A DNA stretch of 64,000 nt. Source: Hemileia vastatrix. Lineage: Eukaryota; Basidiomycota; Pucciniomycetes; Pucciniales; Zaghouaniaceae. The notes below the pieces were generated by a model that saw nothing but the letters and a program-made list of their open reading frames with translations, did not search any database and had not been told where the DNA came from. Both the position numbers and the translations under genes were made by a program. This document shows, piece after piece, positions 32,635 through 42,269 of the stretch (position 1 is the stretch's first letter; each line of letters opens with the position of its first letter). The stretch covers positions 925,001 to 989,000 of the forward strand of contig JASXTE010000008.1 of assembly GCA_030280995.1 (NCBI GenBank), in the 5' to 3' direction.

Positions 32635-35600
32635 TGAGGGATGATCACCCTAGTGCTACAACCTCTCCCCAAGATGCGCAAATCCCAGGTTGTAGTAGGT
32701 CAGCTCCCTTGGAGATATACCAAGTGGATTTTCAACTTTCTCTTTTTAATGTTTCTCTTCTTTGCAAGTATTCATCAAGTTTTTTATCAAGTCTCTGTTC
32801 TCTCTCAAGATTCTTAATTATTTTTAATTCAAGTTCAAGGAAGAAGATTGGTTATATATCTTTATTGAAAGATATGCAGAAACGTTTTGGGGCGGTGAGA
32901 TTGGGGTCTAAAAGTAAGTCCTCCCAATTGTGCACCGCTAGGGTTTCTTCTACACCTTTCAAAAACATTACCTGGGCCACACCTGTGAGCATTGGGGAAA
33001 CCCCTGGTTATTTTTGTAGGTCAGAAGAAAACTCAAGAAAAGAAGATAAAAATTTCAAGATAATTCATGAAAATCAAGAAAAAAATCTGAAGATAATGAA
33101 GAAAGAAGATTCAAAATATTGTTGTGAAGATTGTCAAGATCTATTTTCGGGCCTCCAGCATGAGGTTAAACTGCAGAAAATTATGAAGAGAGAAGATCAT
33201 CAGGATCTATTTTTGGGCCTCCAGCATGAGGATAAACTGCACAATTTTAGAAGATGTGATTCAGAAGATGAATCAATATTTGAAGATTTGGAAGTTCGAA
33301 GTTAGGATGAAGATGTGGAATTGCGGAAAAGTTTTGGAGTGGTGAGATTGGGGTGTAAAAGTAAGTCCTCCCAATTGTGCACCGCTAGGGTTTCTTCTAC
33401 ACCTTTCAAAAACATTACCTTGGCCACACATGTGAGCAATGGGGAATCCCTTGGTTTTTGTTCCAGGTCTGTTGATGAAGAATTCCTGAAGATCCCTCAA
33501 GTTGAAGGTGGAGCAGCAAAGTATAAGAAGGTAGCACAGAAGTTTAAGCCTGTCAATGAGCCTATGCCTGGTGGTTTGAATCCGCCCTTGAAGAGACCTC
33601 CTTTGTCAAGAGATCCGTACTGTACACCTTTGGTGAAGAATCCTCCAGAATTTATAGAGACGGCTAGGGTGACCGTGGAAAGGTTGAAAGTTGTTAATTT
33701 TGGTCCTGATGGGTGGTTGTCTGAGGAAGAAAAGAAGTTGTTTTTGCACGTTATTGTGCTAAGGGAAAAGGCTGTGGCGTTTGTTGAGGAGGAAAGGGGT
33801 GTATTAAAGCACTCTTATGGGGAACCTTACTTGATTCCTGTGGTTTTCCATGAACCTTGGCAAATCAAACCTATTCCAATTCCAGCCGCTATTAGAGAGG
33901 ATTTTGTAGAGATTGTTAGGGAAAGAGTTAGGACTGGGTTATACGAACAATCAACTTCCAGCTACTCAAGTCCGGTTTTCTGTGTAAAAAAGCAGAATGG
34001 AAAGTTGAGGGTGGTTCATGATCTTAGAGCCTTGAATAGAGTCACTATCAAGGATGCTGGTATGCCACCAAGTGCAGAGGATTTTGTTGAAGCTTTTGCT
34101 GGAAGGGTGTGTTATGGTTTGGGTGATATTATGGTTGTTTATGATGAGAGGGACCTACATACGGATTCAAGGCCTCTCACAACTTTTGAGACTCCTTTGG
34201 GAAGATTTCAGCTCACTAGGTTGCCTCAAGGAGCAACTAATTCAGTGGCAGTTTATCAAGCACAGATGGCTTGGATTTTTAGGATGAGGTTCCTACTCAT
34301 GCTGGTATTTTTATTGATGATGGTGGAATTAAAGGACCATCCACTGATTATGGTAATGAGGTGTTAGCAGAGAACCCTGGCATAAGGCGGTTTGTGTGGG
34401 AATATGCAATAACTCTAGAGAGAGTGTTGTTCAGGATTGAAGAGGCTGGTTTGACCATTTCAGGGTCAAAATTCTGTTGTTGTGTTCCTGCTTTGGAAAT
34501 TCTGGGTCATGTGGTATGTTAAGAGGGAAGGATTATGGCGAAGAAGAAGATTAATAAAATCCAGTCATGGCCAAGGCCTAAAAATGCTACTGAAGTCAGG
34601 GGATTTTTGGGTGTATGTGTATATGTCAGGATTTTTATTAAGGATTTTTCTTTGTTGGCTTCACCTTTAAGGAGGTTGACCAGAAAAGATGCAGATTGGG
34701 AATGGACTGAAGAGTGTGAAGAGGCTTTTCAGAAGTTGAAAAAGGTTGTTGGTGAAGATATTGTTCTTCACAAGTTGGATTATGGTGTTGGTGCTGGAAA
34801 AATTTATCTGGCAGTGGACTCAAGTTATATTGCTGCTGGTGCTGTTTTATCTCAGGAGGATAAGATTGGGAGGGTCAGGCCAGTAAGATATGAGTCTGTG
34901 GTGTTTAATGAGGTGGAATCTAGGTATTCTCAACCTATGTTGGAATTGTGTGGCGTAGCTAAAATTTTAAAGAAGCTACAGACGGTTTTGTGGGGGCAGC
35001 ATTTTGAGCTGCAGGTGGATGCAAAATCTTTTGTTCAGATGATCAATACACCTAGTCTTTCAAATGCTCCAATGACTAGGTGGGTGGCATTTATTCAACA
35101 TTTTTCTTTTGACCTAATACACAAACCAGGTAAAACTTTTACTATGCCTGATGGATTATCAAGGAGGCCACCTACAGATGAAGATTCTGAGGCTGAAGAG
35201 TTTGATGAGGAGGTTCCAGTGGTTAGGGCCAGCACAAAGGGTGCTGAAGATTTTTCTGACCTCCCCCAAGAGGCTAAACTGGCTGGATCTGATCTTGATT
35301 CTGGTGATAAGGATGTTTTTGTTGATGAAGATGGAGTTGTTGTTTGGGACAGCTCAAAATTGGAAAAGGGTGTTTTTGTTAGTGAACTGGATTCTCACAA
35401 GGTTCAGTGGAAACAGAAGGACGTGCCAAAATTTAAGGATTGGTGTCCTTGTTGTGCTGCTCAATTGGCTCATGTTCATACTGGTGATTTTTATGACAGA
35501 ATTGTACCCTTGGATGTGGTGGTGTTGGATTTTGAAGATGAGACCTGGGGTCAGTCTGGGTTTTATTTTGTTTTGGTGGAATATCTGTTGACCTTGGAGA

Positions 35601-36817
35601 GGCCTGATAGTTGTGATGATGATACTTGGTTGGCAATCAAGAAGAAGAGTCCTGGATTTTATGTGTCAGGAAGGCGGTTGATGAGGAGGAGACATCCTAA
35701 TCCTCAAGTGGTGGTGACTCAGAAGAAGGGTCAAGAATTGGTTTTGAAGTCTTTGCATGAAGACCTTGGTCATAGAGGCTTTGGGGAGACTTATACAAGA
35801 GTAGCAGACAGATTTTTGTGGCCAGGTATGAAGTTGGCTGTGCAGGGTTGGGTTCAATCTTGTGAAGAATGTCAAAGAAGAAGTCACTTGAAACCTAAAG
35901 AGGTGGGCCGTGCTACTGGTGAATCAACTGTTTTTGGAAGGATCAGTCTGGATGCTGTCCATATTAAAGAGGTCAGGTATAAATACTTGATTGTTGCTAG
36001 GGGTGATTTGTCTGCTTGGGTTGAGGCAGTGCCTCTAGTTAATTTGACTGCCAAGAATGTGGCAAAGGTTTTGAAGAAAGAGTGGATTTATAGGTATGGG
36101 TTAATGAAGTTGGTCACTGTTGATGGTGGGCCAGAGTTTGGTGCCAAATTTAAAGAAGCTGTGGCTAGCGTTGGCTATAAAGTTAGAGTGGCTACACCAT
36201 ATTATCCTGAAGCTGAAGGCATGGTTGAAAGAGGCCATCAAGTTATCAAGAATGCTTTGGTGAAGATGTGCGGAGATAGTGCCAAAAAGTGGAGGCATTA
36301 TTTACCCTTGGTGTTATTTGCTGATAGGGTCACTGTGAAGAGGACAACTGGCTATTCTCCCTATGAGTTAATGCTTGGTCAGAAAGCCGTTCTACCAGTG
36401 GACTTGGAAGCTTTCTCTTATCTTGGAATTGATTGGGATGACGTGCACTCAACAGAAGATTTTCTCTGTGCCAGGATGCAATAGTTGGAATGTAGAGAGG
36501 AATGTCAGGAGAAGGCATACTCTAGAATGATGAAGATTAGGAATCAATCAGTCAGATACTGGGACAAGAAGTTGGCTCATAGACTCAGGAATCCCTTGAA
36601 ACCTGGTTGTTTTATTTTGATGTATAATAGAAGTTTGGAGAGTCAGTGGGGGAAGATGTTTGCTGACAGATGAAATGGACCTTACAGAGTCAGATCTCAG
36701 GCGTCTGGAGGTTCTTATGTTTTGGAAGAGTTGGATGGTGCAGTCTTGAAAAAGAGGGTGGCTGCAGACCAAGTGAAGAGGTTTTATCCCAGAGGCACTA
36801 GGCATGAAGAAGATTGA
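32634..36817 (+). pseudogene. pol: pol of copy B: RT, RNase H, integrase
   Basis: The pol leader (32634-33500) has a duplicated segment and two 66-bp repeats. RT is about 33800-34520, with the catalytic FIDD near 34310-34321 placed after a one-base loss near 34281. RNase H (about 34790-35150) has YLAVDSS, MLELCGVAK and LQVDAKS. Integrase has HEDLGH and CEEC (35757-35875), LDAVH, VDGGPEF and EGMVERGH (to about 36240). Stops: TAG near 33303, TAA at 34520-34522, TAG at 36482-36484 and TGA at 36671-36673. From 34535 to 36481 RNase H and integrase are open for 649 codons. The last TGA replaces a Trp present in copy C and is shared with copy A. Confidence 0.92.
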
Positions 36818-36958
36818 CTCCTCAATGAGGATAAACTATGGAACGTTATTTTTTTGTTTTGGAATTTTTGTGGTGTTGCAGAGCAACTTTTGTGTTGGAA
36901 ACTTTTTGTTAGAAGGTACCCATGGATGGGGATTCTAGATTTGATCTTGGCAAGTGCA

Positions 36959-36999
36959 GGGGTGACTGATGGGCTGGCTGCTCTATCATCAGTTACCCC
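36959..36999 (+). other. Hairpin H1 (copy B, unit 1)
   Basis: A 12-bp outer stem GGGGTGACTGAT/ATCAGTTACCCC with one G-T wobble; inner stem GGGC/GCTC, loop TGGCT. Confidence 0.75.
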
Positions 37000-37218
37000 A
37001 GATTGTCTGTTTCCAACCCTTTTTCTTAATTTGGTTGAACCCTAGTATTGGTTTCTTTTCACAGGTTTCAGTCCTCTATGACTTTAAACTGGAATTTCCT
37101 CTGGTTTTCAAGTGCTGGACTCTTCACTGTTTATTGGTTTTGGTTTTTTTGTGTTGGACGTTGTGTTTTTGTTAGAAGGTACCCAGGGGGGCTTCTAGAT
37201 TTTATTTTGGCTAGTGTG

Positions 37219-37260
37219 GGGGTAACTGATGAGCTGGCTGCTCTGTAGATCAGTTACCCC
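37219..37260 (+). other. Hairpin H1 (copy B, unit 2)
   Basis: A perfect 12-bp outer stem GGGGTAACTGAT/ATCAGTTACCCC and a perfect inner stem GAGC/GCTC with loop TGGCT. Confidence 0.78.
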
Positions 37261-37632
37261 AGAATGTCTGTCTCAAGTCTTTTGTTTTTCATAGTTGAAT
37301 TCTAGTTCTGTTGTTTATTATTCAGCTTTCAAGTCCACTATGACTTTAAACTGGTTTGGGACTGGCTTCTTTATCTTTGGTTCTTTCAGATTGGTGGTGG
37401 ATCACTGGTGGTCTCCCATCATTTTTACTTATTGGAGGGAGCCCACCCAATGATCATTTCTATGGATCGGACTTTCCCTTATTGGACCATCTATGGAGCT
37501 GGACTGTCTTTGATTTTGCAGTTATGTTTTTGCTAGATAGCAGTTTTAGATTTTTTTCTTTTTTTCTTTTTTTTCTTTTAATTTTTTTATGGGGGTTGTT
37601 TAAAATTATAAAATCAAAAATATAGGGTGTTA

Positions 37633-37702
37633 CCACATCAGGGTCACCTGGATGTGGGCAAGCATTGTTGGGGAAAGGCTCATCAATTGGCCGGGAAATG
37701 CT
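37633..37702 (+). other. Hairpin pair H2 (copy B, unit 1)
   Basis: CCACATC/GATGTGG stem-loop, followed by AGCATT/AATGCT arms enclosing GGC/GCC around CTCATCAATTG. Confidence 0.6.
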
Positions 37703-37826
37703 ATTTTATTTTTATTTATTATTTATTTCATGTGTTTCTGTGTTTCATTATTTTTATTATCTTATGAATTTCTAAATTTTTTGAATTTTGTTTTCTGTTA
37801 ACCATTTAAAATAATTAATTGTGTAT

Positions 37827-37896
37827 CCACATCAAGGTGCACTTGGATGTGGGTAAGGTATCAGGGGATCAGCTCATCAATTGGCTGGGGGATACC
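37827..37896 (+). other. Hairpin pair H2 (copy B, unit 2)
   Basis: CCACATC/GATGTGG stem-loop, followed by GGTATC/GATACC arms enclosing CAGC/GCTG around the same CTCATCAATTG-type loop. The arms differ from unit 1 on both sides. Confidence 0.62.
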
Positions 37897-38105
37897 ATTT
37901 GTATTATTTTTTATATTTTATTTTATTTCATTTATTTTATTTTATTTCATTTTACTTATAAATTTTTAATTTTAATATATTAGTACGTTAAAAAAAATAA
38001 ATAATAAAATAATAAAAAAATAAAAAATAAAAATAAAAAAATTCTGAAATTATTTTTATTAATTGTTTTATATTATTATTATGTTTCTAATCTTTTTGCA
38101 GGAGC

Positions 38106-39675
38106 TCATTGTCTGGATGATGAAGCTTCTGGAGGCTGGTCTGGATTGTGATGATGTTTTTGTTTTTTGTTGGGATTGTGGGTAGCACCGTGTTCTTTGA
38201 AGTGCATCCTGCTGGAGAGATGATAGGGATTGTAATGATCAGGAATTGGATTAGAGGGAAGTTCAGAGGAGGAAGAAGAAGAGGCAGGAATGGAGTGCTG
38301 GAGGGTGTGCTTAATGATCCTAGACATTTTCCAGTGGTCGTCCAGTAGGCGCTTTTTTAGGGATTTTTTAAAGTCATTCAAAGTTCCATGGAGGGCAAAG
38401 GCTTTTAGCATGTTGGAAGACATGGTGCTTAGGTGTTTCTTCATGTCTCCATAATCCAGGGTCAAAGAAGTCTCAAGAGGTTGGCCAACTCCAATAATAG
38501 ATTCAGGAGGAGGGGTGCCAACTAGACAAGAAGAATTGGATCAGTAATTATTTTTGTTGAAGAAATGGGATAATTAATTGGTACTTACAGATTGGAAGCT
38601 CATCAAATCTGTAAGAAGCTGGGTTTTGGATCTCTGAAGATTTTGTAATGGTCATAGTGGGTGGATCAACTAGGGAAAGATATGGATTCTCATGGTCTTC
38701 CTCTGAAAGATTTTGAGTAGGTGAACTAGGAGGCTGATTTTCCTGGGGCTTAGTTGGAGCAGTGAGATTGTTGTTGTTTTTGTGGTTGTTGTTTCTGTTG
38801 GATTCAGCTGGAGGAGGTGCTGGTGATGGAGTACCAGGGTTGTTAAAGGATGGAGAAGGAGAGGGGGATTTGGAAGCAGATTGATCTCTTCTGGATGGAG
38901 ATTTTGAAGAGATGGAACTGTCAGAAGAGTAGTTGGCTGACAGAGGAGAGGTGTAGTTTCTTTGTCTTAGTTGGGGACGAAGTTGTTGTTGTGGAGCAGT
39001 GTGTGGTGTTCTGGTTTCTTCTTGGGGTTCTCTGGCAGGTCTCTTAGAAATCTGGGAATTTTTGGTGCTTTTGGACTTTGGAAGGGTGGATTGCATTGCT
39101 CTGGGAGCAGTAGGAGGTAGTTGGGTTAAGTTGTTGTTGTTGTCTGGATGAACTTGGATGTTTTCTGGCCATTTTTGGAGGTTTTGGCCCTGATTTTCAC
39201 TGTTTGGTGAGGAGGGAGGGCCTCCCAACGTTGGCCGTGCCGCCTGGACGCGGTCTAGAAGCCTGGGAGTTGATCTTGAAGCTTTTGGAGCTAATTTGGC
39301 GGAGATAAAAGAAGTTTCTTGGGAAGCTAAGGCTGGTTTTTTGGGAAGAGTGCGGGAAGCTGAGCTACTAGATCTTCTGGAAGGAGCAGAAGATAGAGAG
39401 GAAGAGGAAGGACCAAGCTCTGGGGATCTGGTAGGGGATCTGGAGATGTATTTGTGAGAAGGAGAAGGCAGAGGAATTAGGTAGTTGGCGTCTCTGTCAC
39501 ATCTTTTCTTTTTGGAATAGCAAGAATCACAAGCCCTGTTGTAGAATTTGGATTCAGGATTTTGAAGAGTGAATGTGCAAGGTATGCACATGTGGATGCA
39601 CTGTTTGAAGGCATAGTCCTTGGGAGCAGTGAAGCAAGGGAGAGTAGAAGGGTTAACATCAGGAGATCCAGCCAT
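38106..39675 (-). CDS. Antisense gene 1: intact, spliced, zinc-cluster-like protein
   Basis: Exon 1 is 39675-38589 and exon 2 is 38521-38106. The 67-bp intron starts GTAAGTAC and ends GTCTAG. The product is 500 residues with no internal stop, although protease and pol of the same copy are dead. N-terminus MAGSPDVNPSTLPCF; cysteine cluster CIHMCIPC and then ACDSCYSKKKRCDRD (about residues 27-60), similar to half of a Gal4-type Zn2-Cys6 domain. Next a long Ser/Pro/Arg/Asn-rich region, then exon 2 with a helical segment (YGDMKKHLSTM, KKRLLDDHWKMSRII) and a His/Asn-rich tail. It is not a known retroviral protein. A nuclear, nucleic-acid-binding role is plausible but inferred. Its promoter may lie among the 22-bp motifs at 39827-40267. 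Confidence 0.75.
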
Positions 39676-39826
39676 GATCTGTGGTGAGAAAAGATGATGA
39701 AAAGGGATAGGAGGAGATTTTTGTCAGTGATGGGTAGATGATGAAGTGAAGGTGGAAGTTCAGCAGGTTGGCTGTAGAGGTGTTCTGCATGAAATTGGCT
39801 GCGTCTATTTTATGCAAAATTCTGTC

Positions 39827-40267
39827 AGTCCATCAAGACTCTAAACTGAAAAAGCTATAGTATCAAGGCAGTCCATCAAGACTTTAAACTGAAATCTGGT
39901 TTCTGTTAGTCCTCCAAGACTTTAAACTGGCTGGTTTCAAGATTTTATCAAGACTAGTCCGTCAAGACTTTAAACTGAACACTGTGTTAGTCCCCCAAGA
40001 CTTTAAACTGAGGGTTGTAAGTCCCCCAAGACTATAAACTGAGGGAAAAGTTTTGTTGTTGGAGTTGGTTTTGAAAGATTGGTGGAGGGTATCCACAGGG
40101 GGAGCCTCTGAATTTAGCAAAGGCAAGTTTTGGGGTAATTGATGGGCTGGCAGCTCTATTCACAATCACCCCAGAATGTTAGTTTTTTCTCTGTGTCTTA
40201 ATGTGGTTGATCTCTGGTTCTGGGTTTATGATTTAGGTTTTTGAGTCCCCCAAGACTTAAAACTGAG
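39827..40267. repeat. Array of 22-bp motifs upstream of antisense gene 1
   Basis: Seven copies of AGTCC-N2-CAAGACTTTAAACTG-type units (near 39829, 39871, 39909, 39955, 39991, 40020 and 40247). In antisense orientation they lie 150-600 bp upstream of the start codon of antisense gene 1, as in copy A. Two related copies follow the H1 hairpins at 37076 and 37335. Confidence 0.75.
40132..40172 (+). other. Hairpin H1 (copy B, unit 3)
   Basis: Outer arms GGGGTAATTG and CAATCACCCC with one A-C mismatch; inner stem GGGC/GCTC, loop TGGCA. It sits inside the 22-bp motif array. Confidence 0.65.
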
Positions 40268-40326
40268 GGTTGTTTGTGGTTACATCCTATAGAGGGTTTG
40301 GTCAATTTTTCTTTTCTGAATCAAAC

Positions 40327-40967
40327 TCAAGTACTAATGGAATTACAGAGGGAATCAAGAGATGAAATGAAGTGTTCAGAATTAGCCTTGAACTGGTGAA
40401 TGAGGTGTCTTCTGTTCTCAATGTCCTGTGGATCTCTAGCAGGAGTGGATTGGAAGTAGTGAAGCAGAAGTTGTTTCTGTTGATATGTGTGTTGTTGGAA
40501 CTTGGCCTTGATAGTGGGCAAGTGCTTTGGTGTTGGTGGTGCAATAGATCCTACATTTTTATCATCACTATCAAAAGATGGAGGAACTGAGAAGTCATCA
40601 GTTTTAAAGTTGAAGGAAGAAATGAATTTTCTTTACCATCAGATGGACCAGGGATGGTGGAACTAGTTGTTTTATGGGTTGTGGCACTTTTCTGGGAAGG
40701 GTGGAGCTTTTTGATTAATCTGGGTATCAGGATGGATGGCCTAGATCTTTTGGTGCTGACAGAAGAAGGACCAGGTTGAGGTGGAGGTTAATCTGTTGTG
40801 GAAGAAAGTGGACCAGGTCTGTGGCAGGTCTTCTTTCTGGATTGGTAGACATCGCAGGACGTTCTGTATGGATGGACAGGTGGTGTCATGGCGCAGATTA
40901 AATTATTGTCGATGCAGTATTGGCAGGGGCCCATTCTAGAGGCAGATTTGGGAAGAAGGTTAAACAT
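40327..40967 (-). pseudogene. Antisense gene 2: second zinc-cluster-like frame, broken
   Basis: The reading frame from ATG at 40967 (MFNLLPKSASRMG) carries PCQYCIDNNLIC and then SCDVYQSRKKTCHR. Aligned with antisense gene 1, this is the same CDxCxxxKKxC pattern with one Cys changed to Tyr. A TAA follows, then a Ser/Pro/Lys-rich stretch, a one-base frame change near 40640 (or a 50-bp GT-AG intron), and a helical Gln-rich C-terminus (LPTIKAKFQQHTYQQK) ending at 40327. The layout (cysteine cluster, polar linker, helix) mirrors antisense gene 1, so the two may be paralogues. Its 5' end may extend into the LTR, where the frame continues with CTNSAKSHNKGPCQC. Confidence 0.5.
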
Positions 40968-41002
40968 GGTGGTTGGATGAAGAAAGAATGCGGACATTAT
41001 CA

Positions 41003-41015
41003 ATTGGAGGGAGGA
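41003..41015 (+). other. Polypurine tract of copy B
   Basis: ATTGGAGGGAGGA immediately before the 3' LTR. The same tract precedes the copy C 3' LTR. Confidence 0.8.
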
Positions 41016-42090
41016 TGTGGTCTTCCGACATTGGCAGGGGCCTTTGTTGTGTGATTTGGCGCTGTTTGTGCATGTCTTAATTGACATCTGTTAAGGAATA
41101 GGGTATTTTTTCTGGTTTTATTCTGTGGATATTGGGTCTGCAAGTATGTGGGTACTATCATTGGATAGCCCTGGTTTTTCTCTATATTTTATGTATTGAA
41201 GACATTTTTCATATTCTAAGTTTTAAGGGGTCATTTCCTCATTTTTCATTTATAAAAGATTGCTGTTTAATTTGGTTTTTTGTGTTTTACGGGCTAACCT
41301 TAAGTCTTAGGGTTAAGTGCTTAGTACCATTGGATATAGCTTATTTTTCTCTATATTTCATGTCACAATGTTGTTATAGTGAAAATCCGTGTTTTAAAGG
41401 TTTTAGTAGTTGTAGCTAATTTTTCCAAGTAGATTAGTGGTTTTTGTTGGTTTTCTGGCTTCAGGCGGCATCTCGGACGTTGGGCGGCCCGCCCGCCTCT
41501 GTTTTAGGAGGTTGGGGAGCGCTTCAGGAGGGTTTTTTATGCAATTTGGCAGGTACAGGCACCAGATTGGTGGGTGCGCATGGGCTCTTAGTTAGTGGTC
41601 TGTGTGTACATAGTGAATAAGACAGTTTGGGGCAACCTTAATCATCATACAACCATCCGGAGGAGATATCATTGTTCCTCACTCAGTTTTCACTGTTTTC
41701 TGGCCACAATTGGCTGTGTTTGTTGCAAGTAAGTTCTTCATTTAACTTAACTTTGTCAACTGTTTTCTCTGTTATAGTCTTGCAAGCTATAGCAAGTATT
41801 ATTGCTGTCTTTGGTGTGGATTTGCAGCCTACATCAAGTATCTTTGCTGTCTCTGGTTTGGACTTTGTTCTACATTTCAGTTCTTTGGTCTGGTAGTCTA
41901 TCTGGGGACTACTTTCTTGGCTCATCAAGCAGTCAAGTGTGTTAAAAAGGAGCTTTAGCAAAACAGGAACCAACTTACTTTAGCAAGTAAATCTCACTCT
42001 ATTTTTCTAAAGGGGCAGGGGATTTTCTCTCTGGTTTTTCTCCAACTCCCTTGGTCAAGGCCTATAGCTAGTACTATAGGATTGTCTACA
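41016..42090 (+). repeat. 3' LTR of copy B (1075 bp)
   Basis: It starts TGTGGTCTTCC and ends GGATTGTCTACA. Same length as the 5' LTR apart from the 19-bp insertion there. TATAAAAG at 41251-41258. Confidence 0.95.
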
Positions 42091-42094
42091 ACGG
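42091..42094. other. Target-site duplication of copy B, right (ACGG)
   Basis: ACGG directly after the 3' LTR, matching 29067-29070. Confidence 0.85.
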
Positions 42095-42269
42095 GTTTTA
42101 GTTAATTTTTGTCATATTTTTCTCTTGATAGTCATGTTTCATCTTCTATTTTGTTATCTCTTGTTTTAGCTATTTCTAATTTGTATTTATTGATTGGTGG
42201 CGCTTCAGGGGTCCCTTGGTCTATATAAGGGCCTTGGATAATCACCTTTAAATCATCACTTACTATACA
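42095..42269 (+). repeat. TGTCAGCC-family LTR, right part (continues 28306-29070)
   Basis: It contains GGCGCTTCAGGGGTCCC, CTATATAAGG and CATCACTTACTATACA, the same blocks as 27660-27727 and the inverted copy at 26310-26380. Confidence 0.8.

Larger units (their letters stand above)
36818..38105 (+). other. Non-coding 3' region of copy B with structured repeats
   Basis: No credible coding sequence. It contains two modules of about 180 bp (36905-37094 and 37170-37352), each with GGTACCC, an H1 hairpin and a terminal 22-bp motif. A long paired stretch follows (37390-37456) with GATCACTGG and a later CCACCCAATGATC, then two H2 hairpin pairs and an A/T-rich spacer (37900-38095). Confidence 0.75.
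29071..42090 (+). mobile_element. Complete Ty3-type LTR retrotransposon, copy B (13,020 bp)
   Basis: Two LTRs, a primer site, gag, protease, RT, RNase H, integrase, a 4.2-kb 3' accessory region and a polypurine tract are bounded by a 4-bp duplication ACGG. Gag is almost intact; protease and pol have several stops and frameshifts. The 5' and 3' LTRs differ at a few percent of positions and by a 19-bp insertion in the 5' LTR, so the insertion is not recent. It lies inside a TGTCAGCC-family LTR. It is the reference for annotating copies A and C. Confidence 0.95.

Noticed and set aside
40302..40544. Second minus-strand frame (starting MHHQHQ) over antisense gene 2
   Set aside because: The overlapping frame with KAKFQQHTYQQK is the one preserved in copy A; this one is its shadow.
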